Shown here piece after piece: positions 5,457-11,778 of a DNA stretch of 13,534 nucleotides. The stretch covers positions 1 to 13,534 of the forward strand of contig CAWDKZ010000024.1 in NCBI GenBank assembly GCA_963803025.1, given 5' to 3'. Position 1 is the stretch's first letter; the number at the start of each line of letters is the position of its first letter. The stretch is from Bog-793 sp963803025 (GTDB lineage Bacteria > Actinomycetota > Acidimicrobiia > Acidimicrobiales > Bog-793). Both the position numbers and the translations under genes were made by a program. A model generated the notes under the pieces. The model searched no databases. It saw nothing but the letters and a program-made list of their open reading frames with translations, and was not told where the DNA came from.

Positions 5457-6013
5457 GGTGTGGTGCCCCTTTCATGGTCCGCCGTAGGTACGGCGAAGAA
5501 TCCGGTCGTCAGCTCGGCGAGGTCGCCTTGCCTGCCGGTGAGAGCGGCGGCGACGGCGGTACGGGCGTCCGGGAACGGCCCGAGGGCGTCGAGGAGTCGA
5601 CCCCGGAGCTCGATCCACTCCGGCGAGGTCGCGACGTTGAGGACGTTCACGACGGGGCGCTCATTGAGCTCGCCGGTGATCTTGGCGATCGTCTCGAGGG
5701 TCATCCTCAGTTGCCCGAGCAGTTGGGCGCCCGCCACGAGCGCGCCCTTGCGCTCGGCGTGGTCGAGGAGACGGTTGGCACGGTCGATGACCTCCTCGAG
5801 CCGGTCCATGATCGACACGGCGCTCGCATCGGCCGCCCGCTGACGAGCGAGCCGGATTACCGCTGGCGTGATGTGGTTGGCCTTGTGGCGCTTAAGCGCG
5901 TCAGGGTGGAGATCGTGACGACTGGCGATCGCGGCGAAGGTGTCCTCGCCGACGAGCTCGAGGTCGATCGCATCGCGGTCGCCGTGCGAGCAGACGGTGC
6001 AGGCGCGCGGCAT
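5453..6013 (-). CDS. Zinc-finger/helix-turn-helix protein, small-terminase-like, 186 residues
   Basis: The N-terminus MPRACTVCSHGDRDAIDLEL holds a C5-x2-C8 pair with nearby His, followed by a helix-turn-helix (about 21-48, TFAAIASRHDLHPDALKRHK). Next is a long helix (56-118) and a C-terminal region with SPEWIELRGRLLDALGPFPD. This N-terminal layout is known from actinobacterial phage and prophage proteins next to the large terminase, where the small subunit recognises the packaging site. The assignment is by architecture and place, not by a decisive motif. It is the first gene of the packaging block. The start ATG 6013 is preceded by GGGGG seven bases upstream. TTCGCG/CGCGAA repeats and one TGACA site lie just upstream. 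Confidence 0.75.
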   Translation of the reverse strand: MPRACTVCSHGDRDAIDLELVGEDTFAAIASRHDLHPDALKRHKANHITPAVIRLARQRAADASAVSIMDRLEEVIDRANRLLDHAERKGALVAGAQLLGQLRMTLETIAKITGELNERPVVNVLNVATSPEWIELRGRLLDALGPFPDARTAVAAALTGRQGDLAELTTGFFAVPTADHERGTTP

Positions 6014-6027
6014 CAGACGACCCCCGA

Positions 6028-6084
6028 TTCGCGGGATTCGCGCCGGATCGGCGCTTCAATGCGATTCGGGCGCGAAAGCGCGAA
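6028..6084. promoter_or_regulatory. Paired TTCGCG and CGCGAA repeats upstream of the packaging operon
   Basis: TTCGCG occurs at 6028 and 6037 (inside two GATTCGCG units). Its reverse complement CGCGAA occurs at 6071 and 6079 (inside two adjacent GCGCGAAA units at 6070-6085). The four copies form a symmetrical array 15-71 bases upstream of the first packaging gene, an arrangement suited to an operator. No clear -10/-35 pair was found here. Confidence 0.35.
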
Positions 6085-6096
6085 AGGCGCTCCGGA

Positions 6097-6116
6097 CGCT
6101 GACATTCCGCTGACAC
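6097..6116 (+). repeat. TGACA tandem site, copy 2 (middle)
   Basis: Identical over 20 bases to 181-200. It lies far from either att core, 84 bases upstream of the first packaging gene. A weaker relative, TGACATTGCGC, occurs at 6471-6480 within the octamer cluster. Confidence 0.55.
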
Positions 6117-6265
6117 GGTGGCAGTGAACAGCGATTTTCACGGCCCCAACGGATTGGTAGTCAACAGGTCGTGCCAGGTCGACCACACGGTGAACATGAG
6201 GCATCGGTGCGCGCTTAGTGCTAGCGAGTGATGCAGCTTGTGCAGTCGGTGCAGCGATTCCCTTC

Positions 6266-6483
6266 ACTGCGCACTGAGACGTGGCCCCACGGAGTACGGG
6301 GACCGACGACTGCGCAGTAGTCGGTCCCCCCCGTAGGGGTGCGCGGTGCGCGGTCGTATATGTCCTGGTAGAGACTGCGCAGGGCGTATGTTGCGCGGTG
6401 AGTCCTAATCCGCGGTCACATGTCCTGGTCAGCGCACGGATTCGACGTCGCAAGGCGTCTAGTGCGCAGTGACATTGCGCGGT
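6266..6483. repeat. Iteron-like cluster of TGCGCRGT octamers
   Basis: Perfect TGCGC(A/G)GT occurs on the plus strand at 6311, 6340, 6347, 6392, 6463 and 6476, and on the minus strand at 6266-6273, 6309-6316 and 6374-6381. That makes nine copies in about 220 bases. Variants CCGCGGTC lie at 6410 and 6489. Short direct repeats close to a RepA-like gene are typical of iteron origins. Confidence 0.55.
6298..6329. repeat. Large inverted repeat around ACTGCGCAGT
   Basis: The arms GGGGACCGAC (6298-6307) and GTCGGTCCCC (6320-6329) are exact complements, and the centre ACTGCGCAGT (6309-6318) is itself a palindrome. The only mismatched pair is 6308/6319. With a small bulge the pairing extends outward through TACGGG (6295-6300) and CCCGTA. 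There is no T run, so it is more likely an origin or protein-binding structure than a terminator, although it also lies downstream of the replication block. Confidence 0.55.
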
Positions 6484-6503
6484 CGATTCCGCGGTCGTCA
6501 TCA

Positions 6504-6806
6504 TCACGGGTCGACCTGGCAGGAATAGGAAACGTAGTGGCGGCCGCCACAGCTCGGGCACCAGTAGCCGTCTGCGTAGGTGGTCGCGAACATCTCGCCA
6601 ATCAGATGGTCGGTTTGGTGGCCACAGCACCACGTAGGGCGGATCTCACGGCACTCGCTGGTCGATGAACGCTTAGAAGACTCGATCGCCCGGAGGTCGT
6701 CAGAGGCGTCGATGAGTCGCCCCACCGCGAACACGGCGAGGTGCTCGGCGAGCGCGGCAAGGAGCTCCCAAGCGCGGCATCGAACCCGGCAAATGACGAG
6801 GCTCAT
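6504..6806 (-). CDS. Small zinc-binding protein, 100 residues
   Basis: ATG 6806 overlaps the upstream TGA as ATGA. The N-terminal half (WELLAALAEHLAVFAVGRLI) is a hydrophobic helix pair. The C-terminal half contains WCCGHQTDH and later WCPSCGGRHYVSYSC, which together can form a zinc ribbon. The family is not recognised. It is the last gene of the replication block, next to the gene-free repeat region. It may be a DNA-binding accessory factor, but this is inference from the zinc site and place. Confidence 0.65.
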   Translation of the reverse strand: MSLVICRVRCRAWELLAALAEHLAVFAVGRLIDASDDLRAIESSKRSSTSECREIRPTWCCGHQTDHLIGEMFATTYADGYWCPSCGGRHYVSYSCQVDP

Positions 6807-7051
6807 CGGTCACCCTCGGTTAGCGCCGGGCAGTCGTGCTCGTGCTCCATCAGGGCCTCGCCGATACCACCCGGCGTCGGCGGCGTGACGATCTTCGCGA
6901 CCGCGCCACAGCTCGGGCACCGTCCAGACCGTGTGGCGACGTTGCGGATCGCCAGCCCGTTTTTCAGCGTAGGGCTGGCGTCGTCAGGGATCGCAGGGGT
7001 GATGACGAGCGTGCGTCCCCGGCGGCGTCGTCTACGGCGGGCCTTGCTCAT
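6803..7051 (-). CDS. Small basic zinc-ribbon protein, 82 residues
   Basis: ATG 7051 overlaps the RepA-like stop as ATGA. The product begins with a very basic tract (MSKARRRRRRRGRTLVITPA), then RCPSCGAVAKIVTPP (C-x2-C) and, near the end, EHEHDCPAL, which could supply the remaining zinc ligands. The basic start suggests nucleic-acid contact. Longer in-frame readings up to 7321 run antisense-like through the RepA gene and were rejected in favour of the coupled start. The function is unknown. Confidence 0.68.
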   Translation of the reverse strand: MSKARRRRRRRGRTLVITPAIPDDASPTLKNGLAIRNVATRSGRCPSCGAVAKIVTPPTPGGIGEALMEHEHDCPALTEGDR

Positions 7052-8136
7052 GACGGCGCCCCGTCCTCGAGGTGCGTACCGGGCAGGCGGTAGATGGTCG
7101 CGCCGCGCTGGCCTGGCACCGTCTCGAGCGCGCCTTGGCGCACGGCCGCGGCGAGCAGCTTGTGCGCCGTACCTCCGGCGATGCCGAGCCCGGTTGCGGC
7201 GGCACGGTTGGAAGTCCACGCTCCGCCGGCGGTGCGGCAGGCGTCCACAACGTCGCCGACGTCGAGGTGGACGCGTCGACTGTCCACGGCGCCCTCGGGC
7301 GGAACCCACCGCTCCCACCACCCGGTCTCCTCGTTAAAGGCCATCGCGAAGTCGTCGGTCGGGACCGAACGGCGAAGGAACTTGACGTCGACGTAACGGC
7401 GCGCCTGCTGGCGCGTCATCCCCTGGCGCTCGGCGGCGGCGTCGGTCCAGTGCGGGAGCAACGTGACCCGGGTCGATGCCCAGTCGGCAAGACGGGACGC
7501 GCCGCGCCAGAGATCCTCCGGGTCGCGGGCGTCGGTCGCCTTGCCAAGGTGGTGCAGGATCAGCACGGCGAGCCCGTACCGCATCGCGAGGTCACGGAAC
7601 TTGTCGAGTGCCGCCTCGGTCTCGTCGTTCGAGTTTTCCGATCCGGCGAAGTAGACAGCCCACGGGTCGATGACGAGGAGATCGAATCGGTGCTCGGCGA
7701 TCGTTTCCTCGAGGCGCGAGTCGAGGGTCGCGTCGACCCACTCGTCAGACGTCGCCCATGTCGCGGCGTCGTCCCTTCCACCCGAGCTCGATCGGCGGCG
7801 CGTCGTTCGCACACGCCAGCGATCGAAGGTCTCGGCGACACCATCGGGCACCGCGCCTTGGCCCGTGAGCATCCGCCAGCGGCGCGAGGCTTCCCACTCG
7901 TCGACCTCGCCCTGGGCGATCACGACGCGGAAAGGTCGGGCGATGCGAAGGGCGCCGGCGAGGAATCCCTCGCCGCGGCCAGCGAGCACGGCGAGGTTCT
8001 CTGCGAAAAAGGACTTGCGGAGTCCGCGCAGGCCAGCGACGACGCACAGCTCGCCGGCGCGGAGCATCCCCTCGATCAGCACGGGCGGTTCGGCGGGTGG
8101 GTTCGAGACGGCATCCCCGATCCACCGGAGCGACAA
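7048..8136 (-). CDS. RepA-like RecA-fold ATPase (replication initiator/helicase type)
   Basis: The protein belongs to the AAA_25/RepA group of RecA-like ATPases that unwind DNA at plasmid and phage origins. Numbered from the probable start at 8200, the phosphate-binding loop is GLRGLRKS (56-63), with Arg where Gly is usual before the Lys. The acidic residue region is IAQGEVDEWE (94-103), Walker B is LLVIDPW (174-180, D178), and HHLGKATDARDPEDLWRGAS (216-235) is the H-H-x-G-K and R-G-(A/S)-S signature of RepA relatives. The C-terminal 80 residues look like a winged helix (ASNRAAATGLGIAGGTAHKL-like). The open frame from TTG 8136 has no ribosome site. The natural 5' end seems to be ATG 8200 in another frame, so a +1 frameshift near 8137 is likely. 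An ATGA overlap links it to the next gene. Confidence 0.82.
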   Translation of the reverse strand: MSLRWIGDAVSNPPAEPPVLIEGMLRAGELCVVAGLRGLRKSFFAENLAVLAGRGEGFLAGALRIARPFRVVIAQGEVDEWEASRRWRMLTGQGAVPDGVAETFDRWRVRTTRRRSSSGGRDDAATWATSDEWVDATLDSRLEETIAEHRFDLLVIDPWAVYFAGSENSNDETEAALDKFRDLAMRYGLAVLILHHLGKATDARDPEDLWRGASRLADWASTRVTLLPHWTDAAAERQGMTRQQARRYVDVKFLRRSVPTDDFAMAFNEETGWWERWVPPEGAVDSRRVHLDVGDVVDACRTAGGAWTSNRAAATGLGIAGGTAHKLLAAAVRQGALETVPGQRGATIYRLPGTHLEDGAPS

Positions 8137-8200
8137 GCCGCCGCGGCGCCTCGGGCTGTGTCAGCCCGGCGATCACCCGCTCGACGCTGGTATCGGTCAT
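8137..8200 (-). other. Displaced 5' end of the RepA-like gene (other frame)
   Basis: ATG 8200 overlaps the upstream TGA as ATGA and reads MTDTSVERVIAGLTQPEAPR, a natural-looking start. It continues into LSLRWIGDAVSNPPAEPPVL only if one base (the C at 8137) is skipped. Without the shift this frame soon becomes meaningless Arg-rich sequence. 8200 to 7048 is 1153 bases, one more than a multiple of three, giving a 383-residue protein after correction. Confidence 0.6.
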
Positions 8201-8808
8201 CGCCGTACGGGCTCCCGTGACGACTCGCGCAGTTCGGCGAGAACGACCCGCTCGGCGGTCTGACGGTCGACCCGGGCCGCGTCCGCGACCGCCAAGCACA
8301 ACTCGACGGTGCGCCGGGTGTCAGTGGTGAGGCACCTGGCGAATGCGACGACGTGGCGAAGACGGTGGGGGTCTTCCCGGAGCCGCTTCGCCAGTTCGGC
8401 GCGGACGTCGACGACCGGACGCGTCGGGGGTGGGCCGACCTCCCCAATCGGCCGGTCCTCGATCAGCGCGTCGGCGTGCGCTTCCAACACCACGGCGGAC
8501 GTCGCCTCGTCCAGCTCGTCGGCGATTCGGTCGGCCGTGGCCTGGTCGATCCGTCCGGCCGCCAGCGCCCGGTCAGTCGCCCGCCCGATGGCGAGACGTA
8601 GCTCGGGGTCCGTGCCGCGGACCGTAAGCACGCGCTCGATTTCGCCCCAGGCGCGGGCTATGTCGTCAGCGTTGTCGAGGTCGATCTCGATGCGGCCTCG
8701 CCCTACTCGCGTGGCGGGCTCCGGAGTCTCGGGCGGGGCGTTGCACGCAGCGAGGGCCGCCCGTGCCAGGCGTGGACGATCGGCGCGAGGGATGGGGGGG
8801 AAGCTCAC
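8197..8808 (-). CDS. Unknown protein of the replication block, 203 residues
   Basis: The GTG start at 8808 overlaps the upstream TGA as GTGA, and the end overlaps the next ATG (8200) as ATGA. The frame stays open far upstream, but that part is Arg/Ser-rich nonsense antisense to real genes. The protein is acidic to neutral and mostly helical: ADDIARAWGEIERVLTVRGT, then ATDRALAAGRIDQATADRIA, then LEAHADALIEDRPIGEVG. The last part (RQTAERVVLAELRESSRE) could be a short helix-turn-helix. No catalytic motif is visible. Its place between a regulator and the RepA-like gene suggests a replication accessory role, but it is not recognised. Confidence 0.68.
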   Translation of the reverse strand: MSFPPIPRADRPRLARAALAACNAPPETPEPATRVGRGRIEIDLDNADDIARAWGEIERVLTVRGTDPELRLAIGRATDRALAAGRIDQATADRIADELDEATSAVVLEAHADALIEDRPIGEVGPPPTRPVVDVRAELAKRLREDPHRLRHVVAFARCLTTDTRRTVELCLAVADAARVDRQTAERVVLAELRESSREPVRR

Positions 8809-9032
8809 CGGGCGACCTCTGCGGTCCCCGGGGTCACCTCCCCGGCGAGCGTGTCGGGCTCGATGCCAAGGAGTTGTGCGACCGCGGCAACGGGGCACAC
8901 GAGTTTGCGCCCGAGCCGTAGGAACGGCACGGGACTGTCGCCGCGCCGAATGGCCGCGTACAAGGTCCACGGCGCGCACCCGAGCGCGGCGGCGGTCTCG
9001 GCAACCGTGAGGGTGTGTCGAGCGGCGGTCAT
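8805..9032 (-). CDS. MerR/excisionase-like helix-turn-helix protein, 75 residues
   Basis: ATG 9032 overlaps the repressor stop as ATGA. The sequence LTVAETAAALGCAPWTLYAA followed by IRRGDSPVPFLRLGRKLVCP is the standard small winged-helix DNA-binding domain (HTH_17 type): helix-turn-helix at 8-27, and the wing with LRLGRK at 38-43. Such proteins act as excisionases, AlpA-like activators or copy-control factors. Being second after the repressor in the early operon fits an excisionase or early regulator. The tail (GEVTPGTAEVAR) is not conserved in appearance. Confidence 0.85.
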   Translation of the reverse strand: MTAARHTLTVAETAAALGCAPWTLYAAIRRGDSPVPFLRLGRKLVCPVAAVAQLLGIEPDTLAGEVTPGTAEVAR

Positions 9033-9271
9033 GACGTGCTCTTGTTGAGGCCAACGAGCAGGTCGAGCGTGGCGAAGTACTTCTCGGCGAGTTGGCCGGT
9101 GGGCCTGCGCTGACCCGCCTCCCACCTATTGACCGCCGAAGTCGAGCACCCGACGAGACGGGCAAGCTCGACCTGGGACAAGCAGGCGGCGATCCTGATC
9201 TCGCGACCAGCGCCGTCACGCAGAAGGCGCCTCGCGAGGCTCGTGCGAGCAGTCGATCCGGAAATACCCAT
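9029..9271 (-). CDS. Xre-family repressor, 80 residues
   Basis: The domain SQVELARLVGCSTSAVNRWE (about 32-51) followed by AGQRRPTG is the classic Cro/CI helix-turn-helix. ATG 9271 is chosen over an upstream reading from 9355 because a TACACT -10 box ends eight bases before it, giving a leaderless transcript, and the longer N-terminus would lie over the control region. It is divergent from the gene at 9404 and heads the minus-strand early operon. It most likely controls both promoters in 9272-9403 through the repeated GTWAGTGACGWTG site. It has no C-terminal protease or oligomerisation domain. Confidence 0.85.
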   Translation of the reverse strand: MGISGSTARTSLARRLLRDGAGREIRIAACLSQVELARLVGCSTSAVNRWEAGQRRPTGQLAEKYFATLDLLVGLNKSTS

Positions 9272-9278
9272 CGCCAGC

Positions 9279-9284
9279 AGTGTA
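9279..9284 (-). promoter_or_regulatory. -10 box of the repressor operon
   Basis: TACACT on the minus strand ends seven bases before ATG 9271, the same spacing as the plus-strand promoter, implying a leaderless mRNA. The matching -35 (TGTCGC at 9302-9307, spacing 17) is weak, so activation or low basal use is possible. Confidence 0.5.
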
Positions 9285-9286
9285 GG

Positions 9287-9370
9287 GTAAGTGACGATGA
9301 TGCGACAGTACTTCCCCGCACATTTAGCTGGAAAGTCGGTCGAGAATGGCTGCACCAGTTAGTGACGTTG
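9287..9370. promoter_or_regulatory. Repeated candidate operator GTWAGTGACGWTG
   Basis: GTAAGTGACGATG (9287-9299) and GTTAGTGACGTTG (9358-9370) match at 11 of 13 positions in the same orientation. The first lies in the spacer of the minus promoter, the second overlaps the -35 of the plus promoter. This is where a repressor controlling both directions would bind. Confidence 0.5.
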
Positions 9371-9396
9371 ACATTACTGCGCCAGTCCTGTACCGT
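9368..9396 (+). promoter_or_regulatory. Sigma-70-type promoter of the 9404-integrase operon
   Basis: TTGACA (9368-9373, perfect) and TACCGT (9391-9396) are separated by 17 bases. Transcription would start about seven bases later, at or next to the GTG at 9404, so the mRNA is probably leaderless. Confidence 0.72.
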
Positions 9397-9403
9397 GTGA
9401 GGC

Positions 9404-10060
9404 GTGGAAGCGCCCGAGATCCTCGGTCGATCGGACTTCACCTACCGGCCCGCGGACGGATCGGGGCCGTGGCGCGTCCGTCTCACGATGGCGCTCGTCG
9501 AGGGCCACCCGGCGGTCGTCGGGGTTGAGATGTTCGGGGTCGATCCCAGGCACGTCGTTGCCGAACTCCCGAACGCTCCCGAGCGCGTTCTCTGGCCCGC
9601 GGATCTCCCGCCCCTCACCGCGCCGATCTCGGCGACCGACATTCGCCTGCCGCTCGGGCGGCTACGCGAGGAGTGGGAGCGCGACACCTACCGGAGGGCC
9701 GTTCACGTTCGGGACGTCGAAGCGTGGAAAATGACGGCGACGGCCCGCACCTACGCGGCTCGAATCGTCGAGCTGTTCGACGATGCTCCGTCACGCGGTG
9801 GTCGACCCCCGAAGTATGACCGGGCGCACTTCGAGAAGGTCGCCGCGCTGTACAACTTCGCCGATTCGACTGGTCGCGATCCGACTCGCTACGTCAAGGC
9901 TCAGTGGCAGCGACGAGAGGGAATCAAGATCGGCTACTCGACAGCTCAGAAGTGGATCGCCCGGTGCCGCCGCGACTTCGATCCGCCCCTGCTCCCCCCA
10001 ACGGGGCGGGGCAAGGTCGTGTCCGGCGAGCCGGGTCGAAAAAGAGGGGAGCGATCGTGA
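9404..10060 (+). CDS. Probable DNA-binding protein upstream of the integrase, 218 residues
   Basis: The GTG start at 9404 is fixed by the promoter immediately upstream. The N-terminal domain (about 1-95) is beta-rich. The C-terminal part contains RGGRPPKYDRAHFEKVAALY (about 129-148) and YSTAQKWIARCR (about 181-192), which looks like a helix-turn-helix. Proteins with this GRPPKYD...STAQKWI arrangement are often found next to integrases in actinobacterial integrated elements (family memory, no known function). The gene ends in GTGA overlap with the integrase start, so it is co-transcribed and coupled. It could regulate integration or excision. Confidence 0.75.
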   Translation: MEAPEILGRSDFTYRPADGSGPWRVRLTMALVEGHPAVVGVEMFGVDPRHVVAELPNAPERVLWPADLPPLTAPISATDIRLPLGRLREEWERDTYRRAVHVRDVEAWKMTATARTYAARIVELFDDAPSRGGRPPKYDRAHFEKVAALYNFADSTGRDPTRYVKAQWQRREGIKIGYSTAQKWIARCRRDFDPPLLPPTGRGKVVSGEPGRKRGERS

Positions 10061-11197
10061 GAGGTTTCATCCGAGAGCGCGGGTCGAGTTTCACCGCCTA
10101 CTGGGAGACGAAAGATCCGGCGACGGGCGCACGTCGCCAGCACTCCCGGGGCGGGTTCGCGACGAAGGCGAGAGCGCAGCATCACTTGAACGTCGTCGTC
10201 GGCAAGGTGACGACGGGGGAGTGGCGGGCTGACCAGCCGATCACGGTACGGGAGCTGCTCGTCGCCCATTGGCTACCGGCGCAGCGGGCCCGTGAGCTAC
10301 GGCCGGCGACCCTCGCGCAGTACGAGGGCGTGGTCGAGCATTGGATCGTGCCGCGGCTCGGCGGGACGAAGGTCGCCGCGCTCACGCCGGGAGCGGTCGT
10401 CGAGTTCATGGCCGCGCTGCGATCGGAGCCGACCGCGAAGGGTCGCAAGGGACTGTCGGCCCGCTCGACGCAGCTGGCGGTCGGCGTGCTGAAGGCGGCG
10501 TGCGCCTGGGCCGTGCAGGCGGAGCTGCTCGGCCGGAATCCGATCGCCGGCGTCCGCCGTCCTCGAGCCGAGGGTCAGGCGATGCGCGTGTGGACGAGCG
10601 GCGAAGCGCGGGTCATTCCTCGACGCGACGAGCGACGACCGGCTCGGTTTCTGCTGGGCGCTGTTGCTCACCCGGGGGCTCCGCCGCGGCGAACTGTGCG
10701 GGCTCAGATGGTCGGCGATCGACCTCGACGCTGGGACGTTGCGGGTCGAGTCGACGCTGATAACGGTCGAGGGCCAGCCGGTCGCGTCGCGGCCGAAAAC
10801 GGCGGCGGGCCTCCGTTCGATCCCCCTCGACGCGCAGCTCGTCGCCCTGCTCCGGGCGCACCGCAAGCGCCAGCGCGCCGAGCAGCTCGCGGCTGGGCCT
10901 GCGTACGAGGCGAGCGGCTACCTGCTCGCTGACGACCTCGGGCACCCGTACCACCCGGACACGATCTCGGGCTGGTTCGAGGCGAAGGTCGCCGAGACGG
11001 GCCTGCCACGCATTCGCTTGCACGACTGTCGCCACACGGCGGCGAGCCTCATGCTCGCTTCAGGCGTCGCGGTGAAGGTCGTCTCGGAGATCCTCGGGCA
11101 CGCGTCGCCGACGATCACGCTCTCGGTCTACGCGCACGTCATGCCGGGCATGGCGGAGTCGGCTGGCGCGGCGCTCTCGGCGAGCCTGCTCGGATGA
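10057..11197 (+). pseudogene. int: Tyrosine recombinase (integrase), disrupted by a +1 frameshift
   Basis: The enzyme would integrate and excise the element at tRNA-Lys. It starts at GTG 10057. Residues 2-57 (GFIRERGSSFTAYWETKDPA on) are the arm-binding domain, and 66-170 (TVRELLVAHWLPAQRARELR on) the SAM-like core-binding domain. The catalytic domain lies in another frame: TRGLRRGELCGLRW with the first Arg, RPKTAAGLRSIPL with the Lys, H-D-C-R at 11021-11032, LGHASPTITLSVYAHV with His and the nucleophile Tyr (11129-11131). The frame changes near 10612-10615, where skipping one base joins TSGEARV to FLDATSDDRLGFCW. 10057-11197 is 1141 bases, one over a multiple of three, giving 379 residues when corrected. 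It is either a real mutation or a sequencing error. Confidence 0.9.
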
Positions 11198-11215
11198 TGA
11201 GCCCGAATCCGGAGG

Positions 11216-11770
11216 TCACCTCGTCGACCGCTGAGAGGCGGCGGCCTGATCGTTTGGCATCTCGGCCTCGGGGAAGGTCAGTCGCACGCTGTACCTCCGT
11301 CCATAGCGATCGTTAAGTCGGATTCGGCACTTCATTGGTCCCGAGTGAGGCTTATCTACGATCGGCTCCGGCATGAACGCGTGGAGAAAAATCCTGCCGC
11401 ACTGATCACCGCGCAGCTCATAAACACCCGCGCCGCTCCCCAACGACATCGGCGGCGGTCCAAACGTCGCCCTGATCCCTTTAGAACGAAGGGCTCGCTG
11501 AGTCGGGATGATCGAGCCGTTGACTACTGCGTTCACGCGCTCCCCGTCGTTCGTCACGAGTAGCACCCCCTGCCAGGTGACTCGCCGCGCTCCCTTCGCA
11601 TCGGCGTACCAGCCCCAGAAGTGCTGGAACGGTCCGGGATGGGCGATGCGGAGTCGGCTTCGCGGCCTCCCCGCCGCGCGCCGCCAGAGCGCGACCACCC
11701 GAACGCGCACCGGGCGAAGACAGCAGCCGACGACCGCGACGGCGATGGGCACCACGATCGCGAGAATCAC
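11216..11770 (-). CDS. Unknown protein with N-terminal membrane segment, 184 residues
   Basis: The GTG start at 11770 has GGGAGGG just upstream. Residues 1-17 (MILAIVVPIAVAVVGCC) form a membrane anchor or signal-anchor followed by a basic stretch (RPVRVRVVALWRRAAGRPRS), which would place the rest outside if the anchor is inverted, or inside by the positive-inside rule. The soluble part includes QHFWGWYADAKGARRVTWQG and YELRGDQCGRIFLHAFMPEP and appears beta-rich. No family is recognised. It lies between the integrase and the right att site, a typical cargo position, in the opposite direction to the integrase with an 18-base gap. The TGACA site copy 3 lies directly upstream. Confidence 0.6.
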   Translation of the reverse strand: MILAIVVPIAVAVVGCCLRPVRVRVVALWRRAAGRPRSRLRIAHPGPFQHFWGWYADAKGARRVTWQGVLLVTNDGERVNAVVNGSIIPTQRALRSKGIRATFGPPPMSLGSGAGVYELRGDQCGRIFLHAFMPEPIVDKPHSGPMKCRIRLNDRYGRRYSVRLTFPEAEMPNDQAAASQRSTR

Positions 11771-11778
11771 GGCCCTCC

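Larger units (their letters stand above)
6014..6503. other. 490-base gene-free control or origin region
   Basis: Between the end of the replication block and the start of the packaging block, this stretch holds no convincing gene. An open minus frame runs through it, but third-position GC is low and its product is repeat-derived. It contains TTCGCG/CGCGAA repeats (6028-6084), TGACA site copy 2 (6097-6116), a cluster of TGCGCRGT octamers on both strands (6266-6483), a 32-base inverted repeat (6298-6329) and two copies of ATGTCCTGGT exactly 60 bases apart (6360, 6420). It is less GC-biased than its surroundings. This is the best candidate for a replication origin or a packaging site. Confidence 0.6.

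Noticed and set aside
6013..6633. 206-residue open frame on the minus strand through the repeat region, with TGATG contact to the packaging operon start
   Set aside because: Third-position GC is far below that of neighbouring genes, much of the product is derived from the octamer repeats, it overlaps the end of the zinc gene at 6504-6806, and no domain is visible.
6543..6925. Shared 17-base block gccacagctcgggcacc in two neighbouring genes
   Set aside because: It encodes the CPSCG zinc motif in both, so it reflects shared coding rather than a DNA repeat.
7072..8220. 382-residue open frame on the plus strand
   Set aside because: It is the antisense mirror of the RepA-like ATPase and has no recognisable motif.
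9029..9355. Longer reading of the repressor from 9355
   Set aside because: It would cover the divergent promoters; ATG 9271 with a -10 box eight bases ahead fits better.
10600..10620. Programmed +1 frameshift in the integrase
   Set aside because: No slippery codon followed by a stop or slow codon is present at the shift point; mutation or sequencing error is simpler.
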